Origin: Larsenimonas suaedae
GTDB taxonomy: Bacteria; Pseudomonadota; Gammaproteobacteria; Pseudomonadales; Halomonadaceae
Assembly (NCBI RefSeq): GCF_023712105.1
Contig: NZ_JAMLJI010000004.1
Span: 393,727-457,726, forward strand
DNA length: 64,000 nucleotides
Direction of reading: 5' to 3'
In this document: positions 47,117 to 55,437 of the stretch, piece by piece
How positions within the stretch are numbered: the stretch's first letter is position 1
How the letters are laid out: each line of letters opens with the position of its first letter
Translations under genes and position numbers: made by a program
Notes under the pieces: model-generated
What the model saw: the letters and a program-made list of their open reading frames with translations, nothing else
The model's database searches: none
What the model was told of the DNA's origin: nothing

Positions 47117-47907
47117 CAGAAACAGTGCTCCTTGGCAGGGAATGTACGGGTCTTGACCGCGTGATCGTAGGCGCGGAATGCATTGGCAATCGAGGCCTCG
47201 GTCGCCAGGAAGTTCTTGACGAAGCGGGGCCGTTTGCCCTGGCTCACGCCGAGCATATCGTGCATCACCAGAATCTGGCCATCGACCTCTGGCCCTGCTC
47301 CGATGCCGATCACCGGCACCGAGACCGCCTCCCGAACATCGGCAGCCACCTGGCGTGGAACGCATTCAAGCAAAATGAGTGCAGCTCCGGCGGTTTCCAA
47401 TACGCGTGCATCTTCGATTAACTTGCTGGCAGCGTCTGAGGTGCGGCCTTGCACCTTGTAGCCCCCGAACGCGTTGACGCTTTGGGGAGTAAGTCCCATA
47501 TGTGCACATACTGGAATGCCACGGCGTACTAGCGCCTTGATGCTGTCGGCAAGCCAGCCTTCGCCTTCGATCTTGACCATGTTCGCGCCGGCCTGCATCA
47601 ACCGGGCACTGTTGAGTAGCGTCGACTCAAGCGTTGCGTTGGCCATGAACGGAAGGTCGGCCATGATCAGGCTGCGCGGTCGGGCGCGGGCGACGTTTTT
47701 TGTGTGGTAGACCACATCGTCCATGGTGACTGCAAGCGTACTGTCATGGCCTTGCAGCACCATACCCAGGGAATCACCGATCAAAAGCACATCAATGCCT
47801 GCAGCACTTGCCTGTGCCGCGAACGTGGCGTCATAGGCAGTGAGGCAGCTGAAGGGCGTGTTGTCTTGGCGGCATTGTTGCAAGAACGACAGGGTCACCG
47901 GGGTCAT
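47116..47907 (-). CDS. panB: 3-methyl-2-oxobutanoate hydroxymethyltransferase
   Basis: Adds a hydroxymethyl group from methylene-THF to ketoisovalerate, first step of pantothenate synthesis. The 263-residue barrel carries TAYDATFA, the metal-binding GDSLGMVLQGHDSTL, and HMGLTPQS. The start MTPVTLSF is preceded by GGAG; a longer frame adds unrelated residues. panB-panC form a coupled pair. Confidence 0.97.
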   Translation of the reverse strand: MTPVTLSFLQQCRQDNTPFSCLTAYDATFAAQASAAGIDVLLIGDSLGMVLQGHDSTLAVTMDDVVYHTKNVARARPRSLIMADLPFMANATLESTLLNSARLMQAGANMVKIEGEGWLADSIKALVRRGIPVCAHMGLTPQSVNAFGGYKVQGRTSDAASKLIEDARVLETAGAALILLECVPRQVAADVREAVSVPVIGIGAGPEVDGQILVMHDMLGVSQGKRPRFVKNFLATEASIANAFRAYDHAVKTRTFPAKEHCF

Positions 47908-47975
47908 GAGCGCTCCACGAACGTTTCCGAAGGAAAATAAGGGAAAGAGGGTCGCCCGGGCGGGCGGGTCCGTCG

Positions 47976-48455
47976 TTATTCTAGCAATTTGTCGATAGGC
48001 TGGTCGTTGAGCGTCATGGCGAGGTGCTTTACGGACCACTCGCCGATAAGCAGGTCAGGGGCCAGCTCTGAAAGCGGTTCAAGTACGAACGCACGACGGT
48101 GCATCTCGGGGTGAGGCAGAATCAATCGGCGGGTGTGCATGGTGGCGTCACTGCACCAGAGCATATCGAGATCCAGTGTGCGAGGCCCCCAGTGTCTTGC
48201 CCGCACGCGGCGGTGAGCCTGCTCGATGGCTTGAAGTTGATCCAGAAGGGCCAGTGGCGACAGTTGGGTTTCAAGCTCGATGACGGCATTGACGAAATCG
48301 GGCTGATCCTGCGGGCCGACCGGGGCGCTTTTATAAAAGGAAGAGCGTTTTTGAAGCGTTGTCAGCGGTAAGACTTTTAGCGCGGCTATGGCGTTTTCAA
48401 GCTGGCAGACGGGCTCGCCCAGATTACTGCCGAGCCCGATATAGACCGTTCTCAT
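47976..48455 (-). CDS. folK: HPPK: hydroxymethyl-dihydropterin pyrophosphokinase
   Basis: Transfers pyrophosphate from ATP to the pterin, the step before FolP. The 159-residue protein has IGLGSNLGEP at the start and GPRTLDLDML with the Mg-binding aspartates, then LPHPEMHRRAFVL. Its start overlaps the pcnB end by four bases (ATGA). Upstream of panB on the same strand, an arrangement shared with pseudomonads. Confidence 0.97.
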   Translation of the reverse strand: MRTVYIGLGSNLGEPVCQLENAIAALKVLPLTTLQKRSSFYKSAPVGPQDQPDFVNAVIELETQLSPLALLDQLQAIEQAHRRVRARHWGPRTLDLDMLWCSDATMHTRRLILPHPEMHRRAFVLEPLSELAPDLLIGEWSVKHLAMTLNDQPIDKLLE

Positions 48456-49786
48456 GATGAAGCCGGCTTACGCTTGCGCCGACGCGGCTTTCGCTTTGAC
48501 CCAGGTGTAGACGAGGGGGCCTCACCGCCGCTGACGTCTTCGACCATGGTGCGCTGTTGATCCGGTGTTGCGGTCTGGAAGTCGGTCCACCACTGACCAA
48601 GGCCAGACTCGATTTCGCCGGCTTCTTCCCTAAGCAGCAGGAAATCGTAGGCGGCACGAAATCTCGGATGCTCGCGATTTTGAAACGCGCGCTTGCCACG
48701 GCGCTTGGGCAGTTTGAACTGGAGCTCCCAGATGTCTCGCATCGGAAAGCTGAAGCGTTTGGGGATCGATGTATGCTTGAGCTGGCGCTGGATGACGTTA
48801 TGAGACGCCTGCTGGAAAGCAGGCATCTCGGAGGTCTCGTTGTCGATCTGCTGCATTTCAAGCTGTACGGCAGGCCATAGCAGTGCACCGTACAAAAAGG
48901 CCGGTGTGACCGGTTTATCCGCATGAATGCGTTGGTCGGTGTTGGCCAGTGCCTGACGAATAAGTGGCGTGGCCCAGTCGAACGCTTCGGTGCTTTCGCT
49001 GGTTGCCGGGAACAGCATCGGAAACAGATTCAGCTCGCACAACAGATCGTAGGTCGCACGGGCATAGCCTGACAGAAACAGTTTCAGCACTTCTTCGAAA
49101 AGCCGCGCCGACGGGATCTGAAGAAGCAGTGGGGCCATTTCCTGAATGGGCGCACGCGTTGCCGGTTCGATATCAAAGCCGAGCTTGGCCGCAAAACGTA
49201 CGGCTCTCAGCATGCGCACCGGGTCTTCGCGATAGCGTGTTTCCGGATCGCCGATCAAGCGAATATAGCCGTTCTCCAGATCGCTCAAGCCATCGGCCCA
49301 ATCGTGAATGGAGAAGTCGTCGATGTTGTAGTAAAGCGCATTGATGGTGAAGTCACGACGTAATGCGTCCTGATCCACGCTGCCCCAGACGTTATCGCGC
49401 AGTAATAACCCGTCATCGCTTTGTTGGGCGTTAGGGGTGTCACTGTCCGTGTCATGCTGCCCACGAAACGTCGTTACCTCAATGATTTCACGTCCGAACC
49501 GCACATGCACGATTCGGAATCGGCGCCCGATGATGCGTGCGTTCCTAAAAAGATCGTTGACCTGCTCGGGCGTGGCACTCGTGGCAACGTCGAAGTCCTT
49601 GGGCGTTTTTCCAAGAAGCGAATCGCGAACGCAACCGCCGACCAGGTATGCCTCGAAGCCGGCTCGATTGAGTCGGTAGAGCACCTTCAATGCGCTTTCG
49701 CTGATCATTTTTCGAGATAGCGGATGATCATCCCGGGTTAGTATGCCCGGTGCGGGGGACGTTTTTGAGGGGGGTTGGGTATTCAA
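48452..49786 (-). CDS. pcnB: Poly(A) polymerase I
   Basis: Adds 3' poly(A) tails that promote RNA decay and control plasmid copy number in E. coli. The 444-residue protein has the nucleotidyltransferase motif VGGCVRDSLLGKTPKDFDVATSA (read in two parts), RRDFTINALYY, and the RNA-binding domain with REDPVRMLRAVRFAAKLG; the C-terminus is strongly basic. The start is a TTG (49786) without a clear Shine-Dalgarno sequence; the next ATG (49708) would cut conserved residues. E. coli pcnB also uses a non-AUG start, AUU. Confidence 0.95.
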   Translation of the reverse strand: MNTQPPSKTSPAPGILTRDDHPLSRKMISESALKVLYRLNRAGFEAYLVGGCVRDSLLGKTPKDFDVATSATPEQVNDLFRNARIIGRRFRIVHVRFGREIIEVTTFRGQHDTDSDTPNAQQSDDGLLLRDNVWGSVDQDALRRDFTINALYYNIDDFSIHDWADGLSDLENGYIRLIGDPETRYREDPVRMLRAVRFAAKLGFDIEPATRAPIQEMAPLLLQIPSARLFEEVLKLFLSGYARATYDLLCELNLFPMLFPATSESTEAFDWATPLIRQALANTDQRIHADKPVTPAFLYGALLWPAVQLEMQQIDNETSEMPAFQQASHNVIQRQLKHTSIPKRFSFPMRDIWELQFKLPKRRGKRAFQNREHPRFRAAYDFLLLREEAGEIESGLGQWWTDFQTATPDQQRTMVEDVSGGEAPSSTPGSKRKPRRRKRKPASS

Positions 49787-49847
49787 ATGCTGCTGGCTAC
49801 CTTGGCGGCGAGAGACGGAGTAAGAATGTATACGCTGTGCCCGTCAG

Positions 49848-49875
49848 AGTCTAACGAAGCGCCTGTCTGATGCAA
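49848..49875 (-). promoter_or_regulatory. Candidate pcnB promoter
   Basis: On the minus strand TTGCAT (49875-49870), a 16-base spacer and TAGACT (49853-49848), about 60 bases before pcnB. Modest match. Confidence 0.3.
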
Positions 49876-49918
49876 GGCTCATATCGTACCCGAGCGGCCT
49901 GAGAGGGGAGTTTGAACG

Positions 49919-49943
49919 TAAAAAGGGAGGCGTAGCCTCCCTT
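49919..49943 (-). terminator. Minus-strand intrinsic terminator in the pcnB-gluQ gap
   Basis: Read on the minus strand: AAGGGAGGC (49943-49935), a TAC loop, GCCTCCCTT (49931-49923) and then TTT. The T-tract lies only on this strand, so it ends leftward transcripts coming from the AT-rich island or gluQ. Confidence 0.75.
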
Positions 49944-49994
49944 GAATGCGGTTATGCTCGTGTTTTTCTAATGATGGCTTAATGCCCTGAATAC

Positions 49995-50510
49995 GCACCA
50001 CGGTCATGATTGAGTTGGCATGCTTGTTGGCGTTGTTCTTTGCGCGCCAGAGACCGTCTCGTATTCAAAACAATCTTCCATGCATCACGGCAGGAAAGCT
50101 TTTTCTTCGCTTATTATTCTTGGTTCGAAGTTACCGTTTTTCAGTGGTTGTTTTTGGTTGTCTGAAGTCACGGTGCCGTGTCATTGGGCCTTAGTAATGT
50201 TGTTTTTATTGTTTGCCGATAACATGCGCACATTTTGTTTTTGTTGGTATGCGTCGTTATCGAGCAGCAGGGATGGTTTTTGTTGTTGGGATCCCTTTAT
50301 GAAGTCAGCCGCGTTGTTGTTGTTGGACGGTAACGACTTCATGGCCTTCTTTTCTTTTTCTTGGCAAATAGTAAGCATCCGTTGTGCCAGTTTTTATAAT
50401 TGTTTTATAAAACAGATACTTAATATTGCAGGTTGTCTTTGTCGTTAGCGTGTGTCGCAAAATAAGTCTGTTGGTGTCGTAGCAGTGCTCCAAAATGAAA
50501 CGGCGTGGTA
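49995..50510. other. AT-rich, gene-poor island between pcnB and gluQ
   Basis: About half a kilobase of T-rich (plus strand) DNA with runs such as TTTTTGTTGTTG, quite unlike the GC-rich flanks. ORFs exist on both strands (142 codons on plus at 50020-50448; 65 and 62 codons on minus), but none has a convincing ribosome site or recognisable motif; the plus one is very rich in Cys, Phe and Trp, the minus ones in Asn, Gln and Lys, as expected by chance in such DNA. An inverted repeat ATGAAGTC (50299-50306) / GACTTCAT (50335-50342) lies inside. It may be a decayed insertion or hold a small RNA. Confidence 0.6.
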
Positions 50511-50598
50511 TTAAAACGCCCGATCATGGTGCAGCCTGATCTGGTGTTGCAAAGGGTAACGTACTGGCTCGGCAATGAAACTGAGACAATGGTCTACG

Positions 50599-51480
50599 TC
50601 ATGACTCAAGTATAATGTCCTGTCCAGGAAGGCGGTCGGGTGACCAGCGCTCTAGAGCGGCATCGAGCTGATGCCTCACGGGGGCGTTTTGAAGGCTGGG
50701 AACAGGCGCCTGATTGAGCGAAATCAGGGCGCGATGTAGTAACTGGCGTACCGCAATGTCGTCGGTCATCAATGCGGGGGCGAGGTTCTGTTTCGACAAT
50801 TTCTGGCCGTTGGACGCGACCATCAGTGGTAGATGAAGTGTGCGTGGCGGTGTCTTTTCGAGCGCGCGGTACAGCGCGAATTGCCACGGGGTATTGTCTA
50901 GAAGATCCGCGCCGCGTACGACGTCGGTGACCCCCTCGAACGCGTCATCGACCACGACAGCCAGCTGATAGGCCCAAAGCCCGTCTCTACGTTTTAAAAC
51001 GACATCGCCGAGGCTGGATAACTGCCAGTGCTGATGGCCAAGACGGCGGTCGCACCACTCGATGGTGCCCGGCACCCTCGACGTATTGAAACGCCAGGCC
51101 TTTGCGCGCTCTGGGTGGCGTGGCCCATTTCGGCACCACCCCGGGTAGACTGTGTGCTCGCGCCATTCCTTGCGCGAGCAGGTGCACGGGTAGGCCAATC
51201 CCTTTTCCACAAGCAGGTCGAGCGCCTTTTGGTAGCGTGCGCCGTGCTGGTGCTGCCAGCTGGGTGGGCGGTCCCATTCAAGGCCGAAGGCATGTAGTTG
51301 CTCGAGAATGTGTGGGGCGTTATCCGGAGGGCATCTGGGCGGGTCAATGTCTTCGATGCGCACATACCACTGGCCACCGTGAGCCCTGGCATCGAGCCAG
51401 CTTGCCACCGCGGATGTGAGAGAGCCGAAGTGGAGCAGTCCGGACGGCGTGGGTGCAAATCGCCCTACGTAGTCACTCAT
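50599..51480 (-). CDS. gluQ: Glutamyl-Q tRNA(Asp) synthetase
   Basis: Attaches glutamate to queuosine in the anticodon of tRNA-Asp. The 293-residue protein is a shortened GluRS catalytic domain: RFAPTPSGLLHFGS (HIGH-like), YVRIEDIDPPR, zinc cysteines in CTCSRKEW, and QKLSKQ (KMSKS-like); the anticodon-binding domain is absent, as expected. Downstream of dksA, a conserved pair in gammaproteobacteria. Confidence 0.96.
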   Translation of the reverse strand: MSDYVGRFAPTPSGLLHFGSLTSAVASWLDARAHGGQWYVRIEDIDPPRCPPDNAPHILEQLHAFGLEWDRPPSWQHQHGARYQKALDLLVEKGLAYPCTCSRKEWREHTVYPGWCRNGPRHPERAKAWRFNTSRVPGTIEWCDRRLGHQHWQLSSLGDVVLKRRDGLWAYQLAVVVDDAFEGVTDVVRGADLLDNTPWQFALYRALEKTPPRTLHLPLMVASNGQKLSKQNLAPALMTDDIAVRQLLHRALISLNQAPVPSLQNAPVRHQLDAALERWSPDRLPGQDIILES

Positions 51481-51521
51481 CGGTTCGCCTTGAGGTTTAG
51501 TGGATCTTGACCCTTAACGAC

Positions 51522-51547
51522 GAACGCCATGCATAGGCATGGCGTTC
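51522..51547. other. Strong hairpin between dksA and gluQ
   Basis: GAACGCCATGC (51522-51532), an ATAG loop and GCATGGCGTTC (51537-51547) make a perfect 11-bp stem. There is no T-run on either strand, so it could be a partial terminator, a processing site or a 3' stabiliser between co-oriented dksA and gluQ. Confidence 0.7.
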
Positions 51548-51569
51548 ATGGGCATCACGGTGTAAGCAA

Positions 51570-52007
51570 TCAACCGCCAAGCTGGCGTTCCTTGAGCTCG
51601 GCAAGGGTCTTGCAATCAACGCAAAGTGTTGCGGTCGGGCGGGCTTCAAGGCGGCGAATGCCGATTTCGACCCCGCAGGCCTCACAAAAGCCGTAATCAT
51701 CCTCATCGATGTTTTCGATGGTCTGGTTGATCTTCTTGAGAAGCTTGCGTTCGCGGTCCCGGGCTCTCAACTCGAGGCTGAAGCTTTCTTCCTGAGTTGC
51801 ACGGTCAGCCGGGTCAGCGTGATTGTTGGCTTCTTCCTGCAGATGCTGCACCGTACGGTCTACTTCTTCCATCAGTTCCTGCTTCCAGTTCGTCAGGATC
51901 TGGCGAAAGTGAGCGAGTTGGTGCTCGTTCATGTACTCCTCGCCCGGTTTTTCTTCATAGGGCGTGAAGGACTTCAAACTTTCTGGATTTTGCTCGGCTA
52001 CTGCCAT
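51570..52007 (-). CDS. dksA: RNA polymerase-binding transcription factor DksA
   Basis: Partner of ppGpp in the stringent response, binding the polymerase secondary channel. The 145 residues contain YEEKPGEEYMNEHQLAHF, a coiled coil with tip residues DPADRATQEE, and the C4 zinc finger CEACG...CVDC followed by the RRLEARPTA motif between pairs. Start MAVAEQNPES has GAGG 8-9 bases upstream. Unlike some DksA2 paralogues all four Cys are present. Confidence 0.97.
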   Translation of the reverse strand: MAVAEQNPESLKSFTPYEEKPGEEYMNEHQLAHFRQILTNWKQELMEEVDRTVQHLQEEANNHADPADRATQEESFSLELRARDRERKLLKKINQTIENIDEDDYGFCEACGVEIGIRRLEARPTATLCVDCKTLAELKERQLGG

Positions 52008-52161
52008 GGGATTGCCTCTTGCTGTAATGACTTCAACCGCCAGGCATGGTGGATGGCCCACGAAAGGTAGAGCTATTTAGCCGAATTTCGGGCGAAATGC
52101 AATCCCTTGCCACATTCAAACTGCGGTCTCTGTAACCTCATCGACGATCGTGAGAGAGCAT

Positions 52162-52193
52162 AAGATAGAGCCTGCCAGAGCAGCGTATGTCAA
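52162..52193 (-). promoter_or_regulatory. Candidate dksA promoter
   Basis: On the minus strand a perfect TTGACA (52193-52188); -10 candidates are CTCTAT (52170-52165, spacer 17) or TATCTT (52167-52162, spacer 20). Located about 155 bases before the dksA start. Confidence 0.35.
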
Positions 52194-52215
52194 TGCTCCG
52201 CTTATGTAAGCTTAA

Positions 52216-52227
52216 TAGGATATCCTA
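52216..52227. promoter_or_regulatory. 12-bp perfect palindrome between dksA and sfsA
   Basis: TAGGATATCCTA lies 39 bases before sfsA and upstream of the candidate dksA -35 box. It could be an operator for either gene; no known regulator is assigned. Confidence 0.35.
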
Positions 52228-52265
52228 AGAACTGGTTTGCAGATTGGCAGAGAATTGGCAAAGAA

Positions 52266-53003
52266 ATGCATCTATTAGACTCATTGGTCCCGGGCCGGCT
52301 CATCGCGCGCTACAAACGCTTTCTGGCCGACATCGAACTCGATGATGGCACCCTTATCACCGCACATTGCCCGAACACCGGCTCGATGAGGCATGTTGCT
52401 CTCGCAGGCTGTCGGGTCTGGGTGTCCAAAAGCGATAATCCCAAGCGAAAGCTTGCCTGGACATGGGAGCGAATCGAGCTGCCAGATGGGGCGCTGGTGT
52501 CGGTGCATACCGGGCGTGCCAATGCGCTGGTCAAGGAGGCGCTTAGGGCCGGCCGCATTGTGTTGCCCGAGCCATTTGGCGCGCCGGAGGGCGGGCTGGC
52601 CGCCGAAAGCACGCTCAGTGCTGAAGTGAAGCTTGATGATGCCCGGTTGGATTTCATGGTTGAGAACGAAGAGGGGGCACGTCTTTATATCGAGGTCAAA
52701 CAGGTCACGCTTCAGGAAGATGACGGTATCGGCTACTTCCCGGATTCGGTCAGCCAGCGCGGCCAGAAGCACTTGAAGACCTTGATGACACGAGTGCGCC
52801 AGGGCGAGGCCGCGATGCTTCTTTTTTGCGTGGCTCACGAGGGTATCGAGTGCGTCCGCCCCGCCCGGCACCTGGACCCGGTTTACGCGGACCTGCTTCA
52901 ATGCGCCATCAGTCAGGGCGTAACGGTTGCGGCCTACGGCTGCCACTTCAGTGCGAATCGCATCACGCTCGAACGTCCGTTGCTGGTCGAGTCAGGCCTC
53001 TGA
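52266..53003 (+). CDS. sfsA: SfsA family protein
   Basis: The 245-residue protein matches SfsA (sugar fermentation stimulation protein): N-terminal OB-like DNA-binding part with HCPNTGSMRH, and a nuclease-like core with LDFMVENEEGARLYIEVKQV (in parts) and FPDSVSQRGQKHL. It was named for suppressing maltose defects in E. coli; the fold suggests nucleic-acid binding or cleavage, but the true role is unsettled. Adjacent to dksA, as in many gammaproteobacteria. Its 3' end overlaps the convergent thioesterase gene by 12 bases. Confidence 0.93.
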   Translation: MHLLDSLVPGRLIARYKRFLADIELDDGTLITAHCPNTGSMRHVALAGCRVWVSKSDNPKRKLAWTWERIELPDGALVSVHTGRANALVKEALRAGRIVLPEPFGAPEGGLAAESTLSAEVKLDDARLDFMVENEEGARLYIEVKQVTLQEDDGIGYFPDSVSQRGQKHLKTLMTRVRQGEAAMLLFCVAHEGIECVRPARHLDPVYADLLQCAISQGVTVAAYGCHFSANRITLERPLLVESGL

Positions 53004-53393
53004 GCCGTCATCGAAACGGTCACGAACATAGGTGATCTCGGTTTTGCCGTGAGGTACTGGCGTCCCCTCGTCACCCATGTTCACGAACACGATGTCATTG
53101 ATGGTTAGAATACTTTTGCGCGTGATCTTGTTGCGCACTTCGCAGCGAAGCGTGATGGAGGTGCGTCCAAAGTGCGTGGCCGTAATGCCGAGTTCTATGA
53201 TGTCGCCCTGGCGAGCACTGGACACGAAATTGATTTCAGAGATGTACTTGGTCACGACCTTCGGATTTTCGAGCTGGATCACGGCGTAGATCGCTGCCTC
53301 TTCATCGATCCACCGAAGCAGGCTTCCGCCGAACAGCGTGCCGTTCGGATTGAGATCTTCCGGTTTGACCCACTTGCGCGTGTGAAAATTCAT
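52992..53393 (-). CDS. Hotdog-fold acyl-CoA thioesterase (YciA-like)
   Basis: The 133-residue protein has the single-hotdog pattern of YciA/acyl-CoA hydrolases: NPNGTLFGGSLLRWIDEEAA with the catalytic Asp, then EINFVSSARQGDIIELG. Likely hydrolyses short to medium acyl-CoAs in the cytoplasm. The substrate cannot be read from sequence. Confidence 0.85.
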   Translation of the reverse strand: MNFHTRKWVKPEDLNPNGTLFGGSLLRWIDEEAAIYAVIQLENPKVVTKYISEINFVSSARQGDIIELGITATHFGRTSITLRCEVRNKITRKSILTINDIVFVNMGDEGTPVPHGKTEITYVRDRFDDGSEA

Positions 53394-53454
53394 GCCTTTC
53401 TCCCAGTGTTAAGCTGTTTTGACGGAGAAAGCATAAGCGCACGCCGCTACGTCG

Positions 53455-54843
53455 TCACGTCAGCCAGGGCTCAAGCGCCGGTAATTCAGCACTCATGCGC
53501 TGGAGTGCGTCATGGCCGTGCTCGGTCTGGACAACGTGTGACCACCACTGACGGTGTACCGCACGCACGCGCACCCGAACCTGATCGATGCCAAGCACCT
53601 GGGCCATGGCGGTTCGGTGCAATCCCTTGTTGATCTTGACCAGCGCGCCGTCGCGATTGACGGCAACACCGATGGTGTCCTTGCCCTGCTCGGCATCAAG
53701 GCCAAAGCAGGCCATATCCTCGAGATAGAAACGATAGACGTCGAGAAAGGCAAGAATCTTGTCGATGCTGTCGAGTGCGATGCCCTTGTGAGACGACCGG
53801 AAGGGCCGGCCTTCATCGAGCTGGTGGTGGTAGTTCATGAACGTGGACGACGCGCGCAGATCGAGGCGGTGTGCCCAGATATCGGCAATGCGCGTGAACT
53901 GGGGAATCGTTCGAAGATCCTTGGTACGACGGTCCCAGTCACCATCCCAGATAAACCGGTTGGCCAGACGCCGCCGCTGCGCTCGAGCCTCTTTGGCAAA
54001 CGCGACCGAACGTGTGAGTGCGCGTGGGTCAAGCGTGATATCAAGCGACGATCCCAGATGGTTTTCCACGCTGCGGCGTGGCAGACCATCTGCCTCGAGT
54101 CGTCCGGCAAGTGGGCCTGCGTTGAGCCACTGAGCGAATAACCCGGTTTCGAGCGGCGTTCCAAGGGTTGATTTCAACCGCTCTCGCCAGGCGTACTGCC
54201 AACGCGCCCGACGGACTGCCCAGCGAAGCGACGGCGCGCTCAGCTGCGTGAAGGCGGGATCGTCCATCGGCGCGTCGCCGTGTCGAACCGGCCGATAGGC
54301 CGCAACGCCTGAAAGCAGGCGCGACGTGAGCGTATCATCGAGTACCGAGACGGGGTGATCCAGTGGTAATAAGTGCTCTAGGCAGTCAGCGGTCGTGGCG
54401 GCTGGTGCGATACCAAGACGTTGGCACAGGGCAAGGCAATCAAGATGAGCGGTTTCGGGCTCGTGTACCGGGCGCCGCGCGTCTAGATTAATCGGTCGCT
54501 GATGCTCGATGGCCTCCCGCAGGCAGGCCTGCCAGTGCGCAAGGGCGTCAGGGTCGCGGGCTTCCCACTCGGTTTGAAGGCGTCGAACGGCGATCAGGGC
54601 TAACCAATGCCGGGGGCGCCAGTCTGTCTGGCTATTCAGTCGTTGAGCGTTTTTGAGCGCAAGCCATGAAACATCCAGCACGATTTGCTGCGTCTGCGCA
54701 GACGTTATCGCTGGAAAGCAGTACGCTGCAATCGCCGACAGCGGCTTCATCAGTAGGGCGCACAGGATTATGGCGCCTTCATCTGTAGCGGCGTTGAGGC
54801 ATCGATGAAGCTGTCCATCGAGCTCGGCGTGCTGGGTGCTCAT
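53455..54843 (-). CDS. Unrecognised 462-residue protein coupled to metW
   Basis: No family assigned for the whole protein. Residues 1-290 are mainly helical, rich in Ala, Leu and Arg, without signal or membrane segments. Residues 295-435 show DGDWDRRT (300-307), then DRDG-like NRDGAL and a GLHRTAMAQVLGI box (407-419) and VHRQWW (429-434). Such GDWD...G-x-HR-x-x-x-A...R-H-x-x-W patterns occur in ParB/sulfiredoxin-fold proteins of polysaccharide-type gene clusters, so a ParB-like fold is my inference. The ATG is 3 bases after the metW stop, so it is probably translated with metX-metW. It replaces the genes usually found there in pseudomonads. Confidence 0.8.
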   Translation of the reverse strand: MSTQHAELDGQLHRCLNAATDEGAIILCALLMKPLSAIAAYCFPAITSAQTQQIVLDVSWLALKNAQRLNSQTDWRPRHWLALIAVRRLQTEWEARDPDALAHWQACLREAIEHQRPINLDARRPVHEPETAHLDCLALCQRLGIAPAATTADCLEHLLPLDHPVSVLDDTLTSRLLSGVAAYRPVRHGDAPMDDPAFTQLSAPSLRWAVRRARWQYAWRERLKSTLGTPLETGLFAQWLNAGPLAGRLEADGLPRRSVENHLGSSLDITLDPRALTRSVAFAKEARAQRRRLANRFIWDGDWDRRTKDLRTIPQFTRIADIWAHRLDLRASSTFMNYHHQLDEGRPFRSSHKGIALDSIDKILAFLDVYRFYLEDMACFGLDAEQGKDTIGVAVNRDGALVKINKGLHRTAMAQVLGIDQVRVRVRAVHRQWWSHVVQTEHGHDALQRMSAELPALEPWLT

Positions 54844-54846
54844 GAT

Positions 54847-55437
54847 TTAGCGCTCGATCCTGAAGATGGCAACCTGGCCAAACAGGTTCGGCCAGCGCTG
54901 AGCGCTCCAGTGCAGCTGGTGGTCGCCGTCGCCCACTGCACGGTCGATGATCCTGTGACCTTGCCGGTCGCACAGATGGCTGAAGTCCTTGAAGGTCGAT
55001 AAATGGATGTTGGGCGTGTCGTACCACTCGTGGGGCAGCGATTTGGAGACCGGCATCCGGCCTCGCATCCCCAGGTGCAGACGATGACGCCAGTAGGCGA
55101 AGTTCGGGAAGGTGATGATGCATTCGCGAGCCACGCGCAGCATTTCATCGAGCATCAGGTCTGGCCGGCGAAGCACCTGCAGCGCCTGGGTCATGACCAC
55201 CATGTCGAAGGCGTCATCGACAATGTTGCTCAGTCCTTCGTCCAGGTCCTGTTCGAGCACATTGACGCCCTTGGCAAGGCACGTCGCGATATTGTCCGGC
55301 GCAATCTCAAGGCCATACCCCTGTACGCCCTTGTGTTCGGTCAGCGCCGCCAGCAGGGTGCCGTCACCGCACCCGAGATCGAGCACGTGCGCGCGCTCGG
55401 GAACCCACTGCATGATTTGAGCAAGATCTGTGCGCAT
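54847..55437 (-). CDS. metW: Methionine biosynthesis protein MetW
   Basis: 196-residue class I methyltransferase-like protein with SAM motif VLDLGCGDGTLL (about 18-29). It pairs with MetX and is reported to be needed for full homoserine acylation in several proteobacteria; its own catalytic activity is unclear. Start overlaps the metX stop (TGATG). Confidence 0.95.
   Translation of the reverse strand: MRTDLAQIMQWVPERAHVLDLGCGDGTLLAALTEHKGVQGYGLEIAPDNIATCLAKGVNVLEQDLDEGLSNIVDDAFDMVVMTQALQVLRRPDLMLDEMLRVARECIITFPNFAYWRHRLHLGMRGRMPVSKSLPHEWYDTPNIHLSTFKDFSHLCDRQGHRIIDRAVGDGDHQLHWSAQRWPNLFGQVAIFRIER

Noticed and set aside
50181..50378. 65-codon Asn/Gln/Lys-rich minus-strand frame in the island
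   Set aside because: Composition follows from AT-rich DNA and there is no good ribosome site; not enough to call a gene, although the leftward terminator keeps it open.
50020..50448. 142-codon plus-strand frame in the AT-rich island
   Set aside because: Cys/Phe/Trp-rich composition typical of chance translation, no Shine-Dalgarno, no motif; kept only as part of the island.
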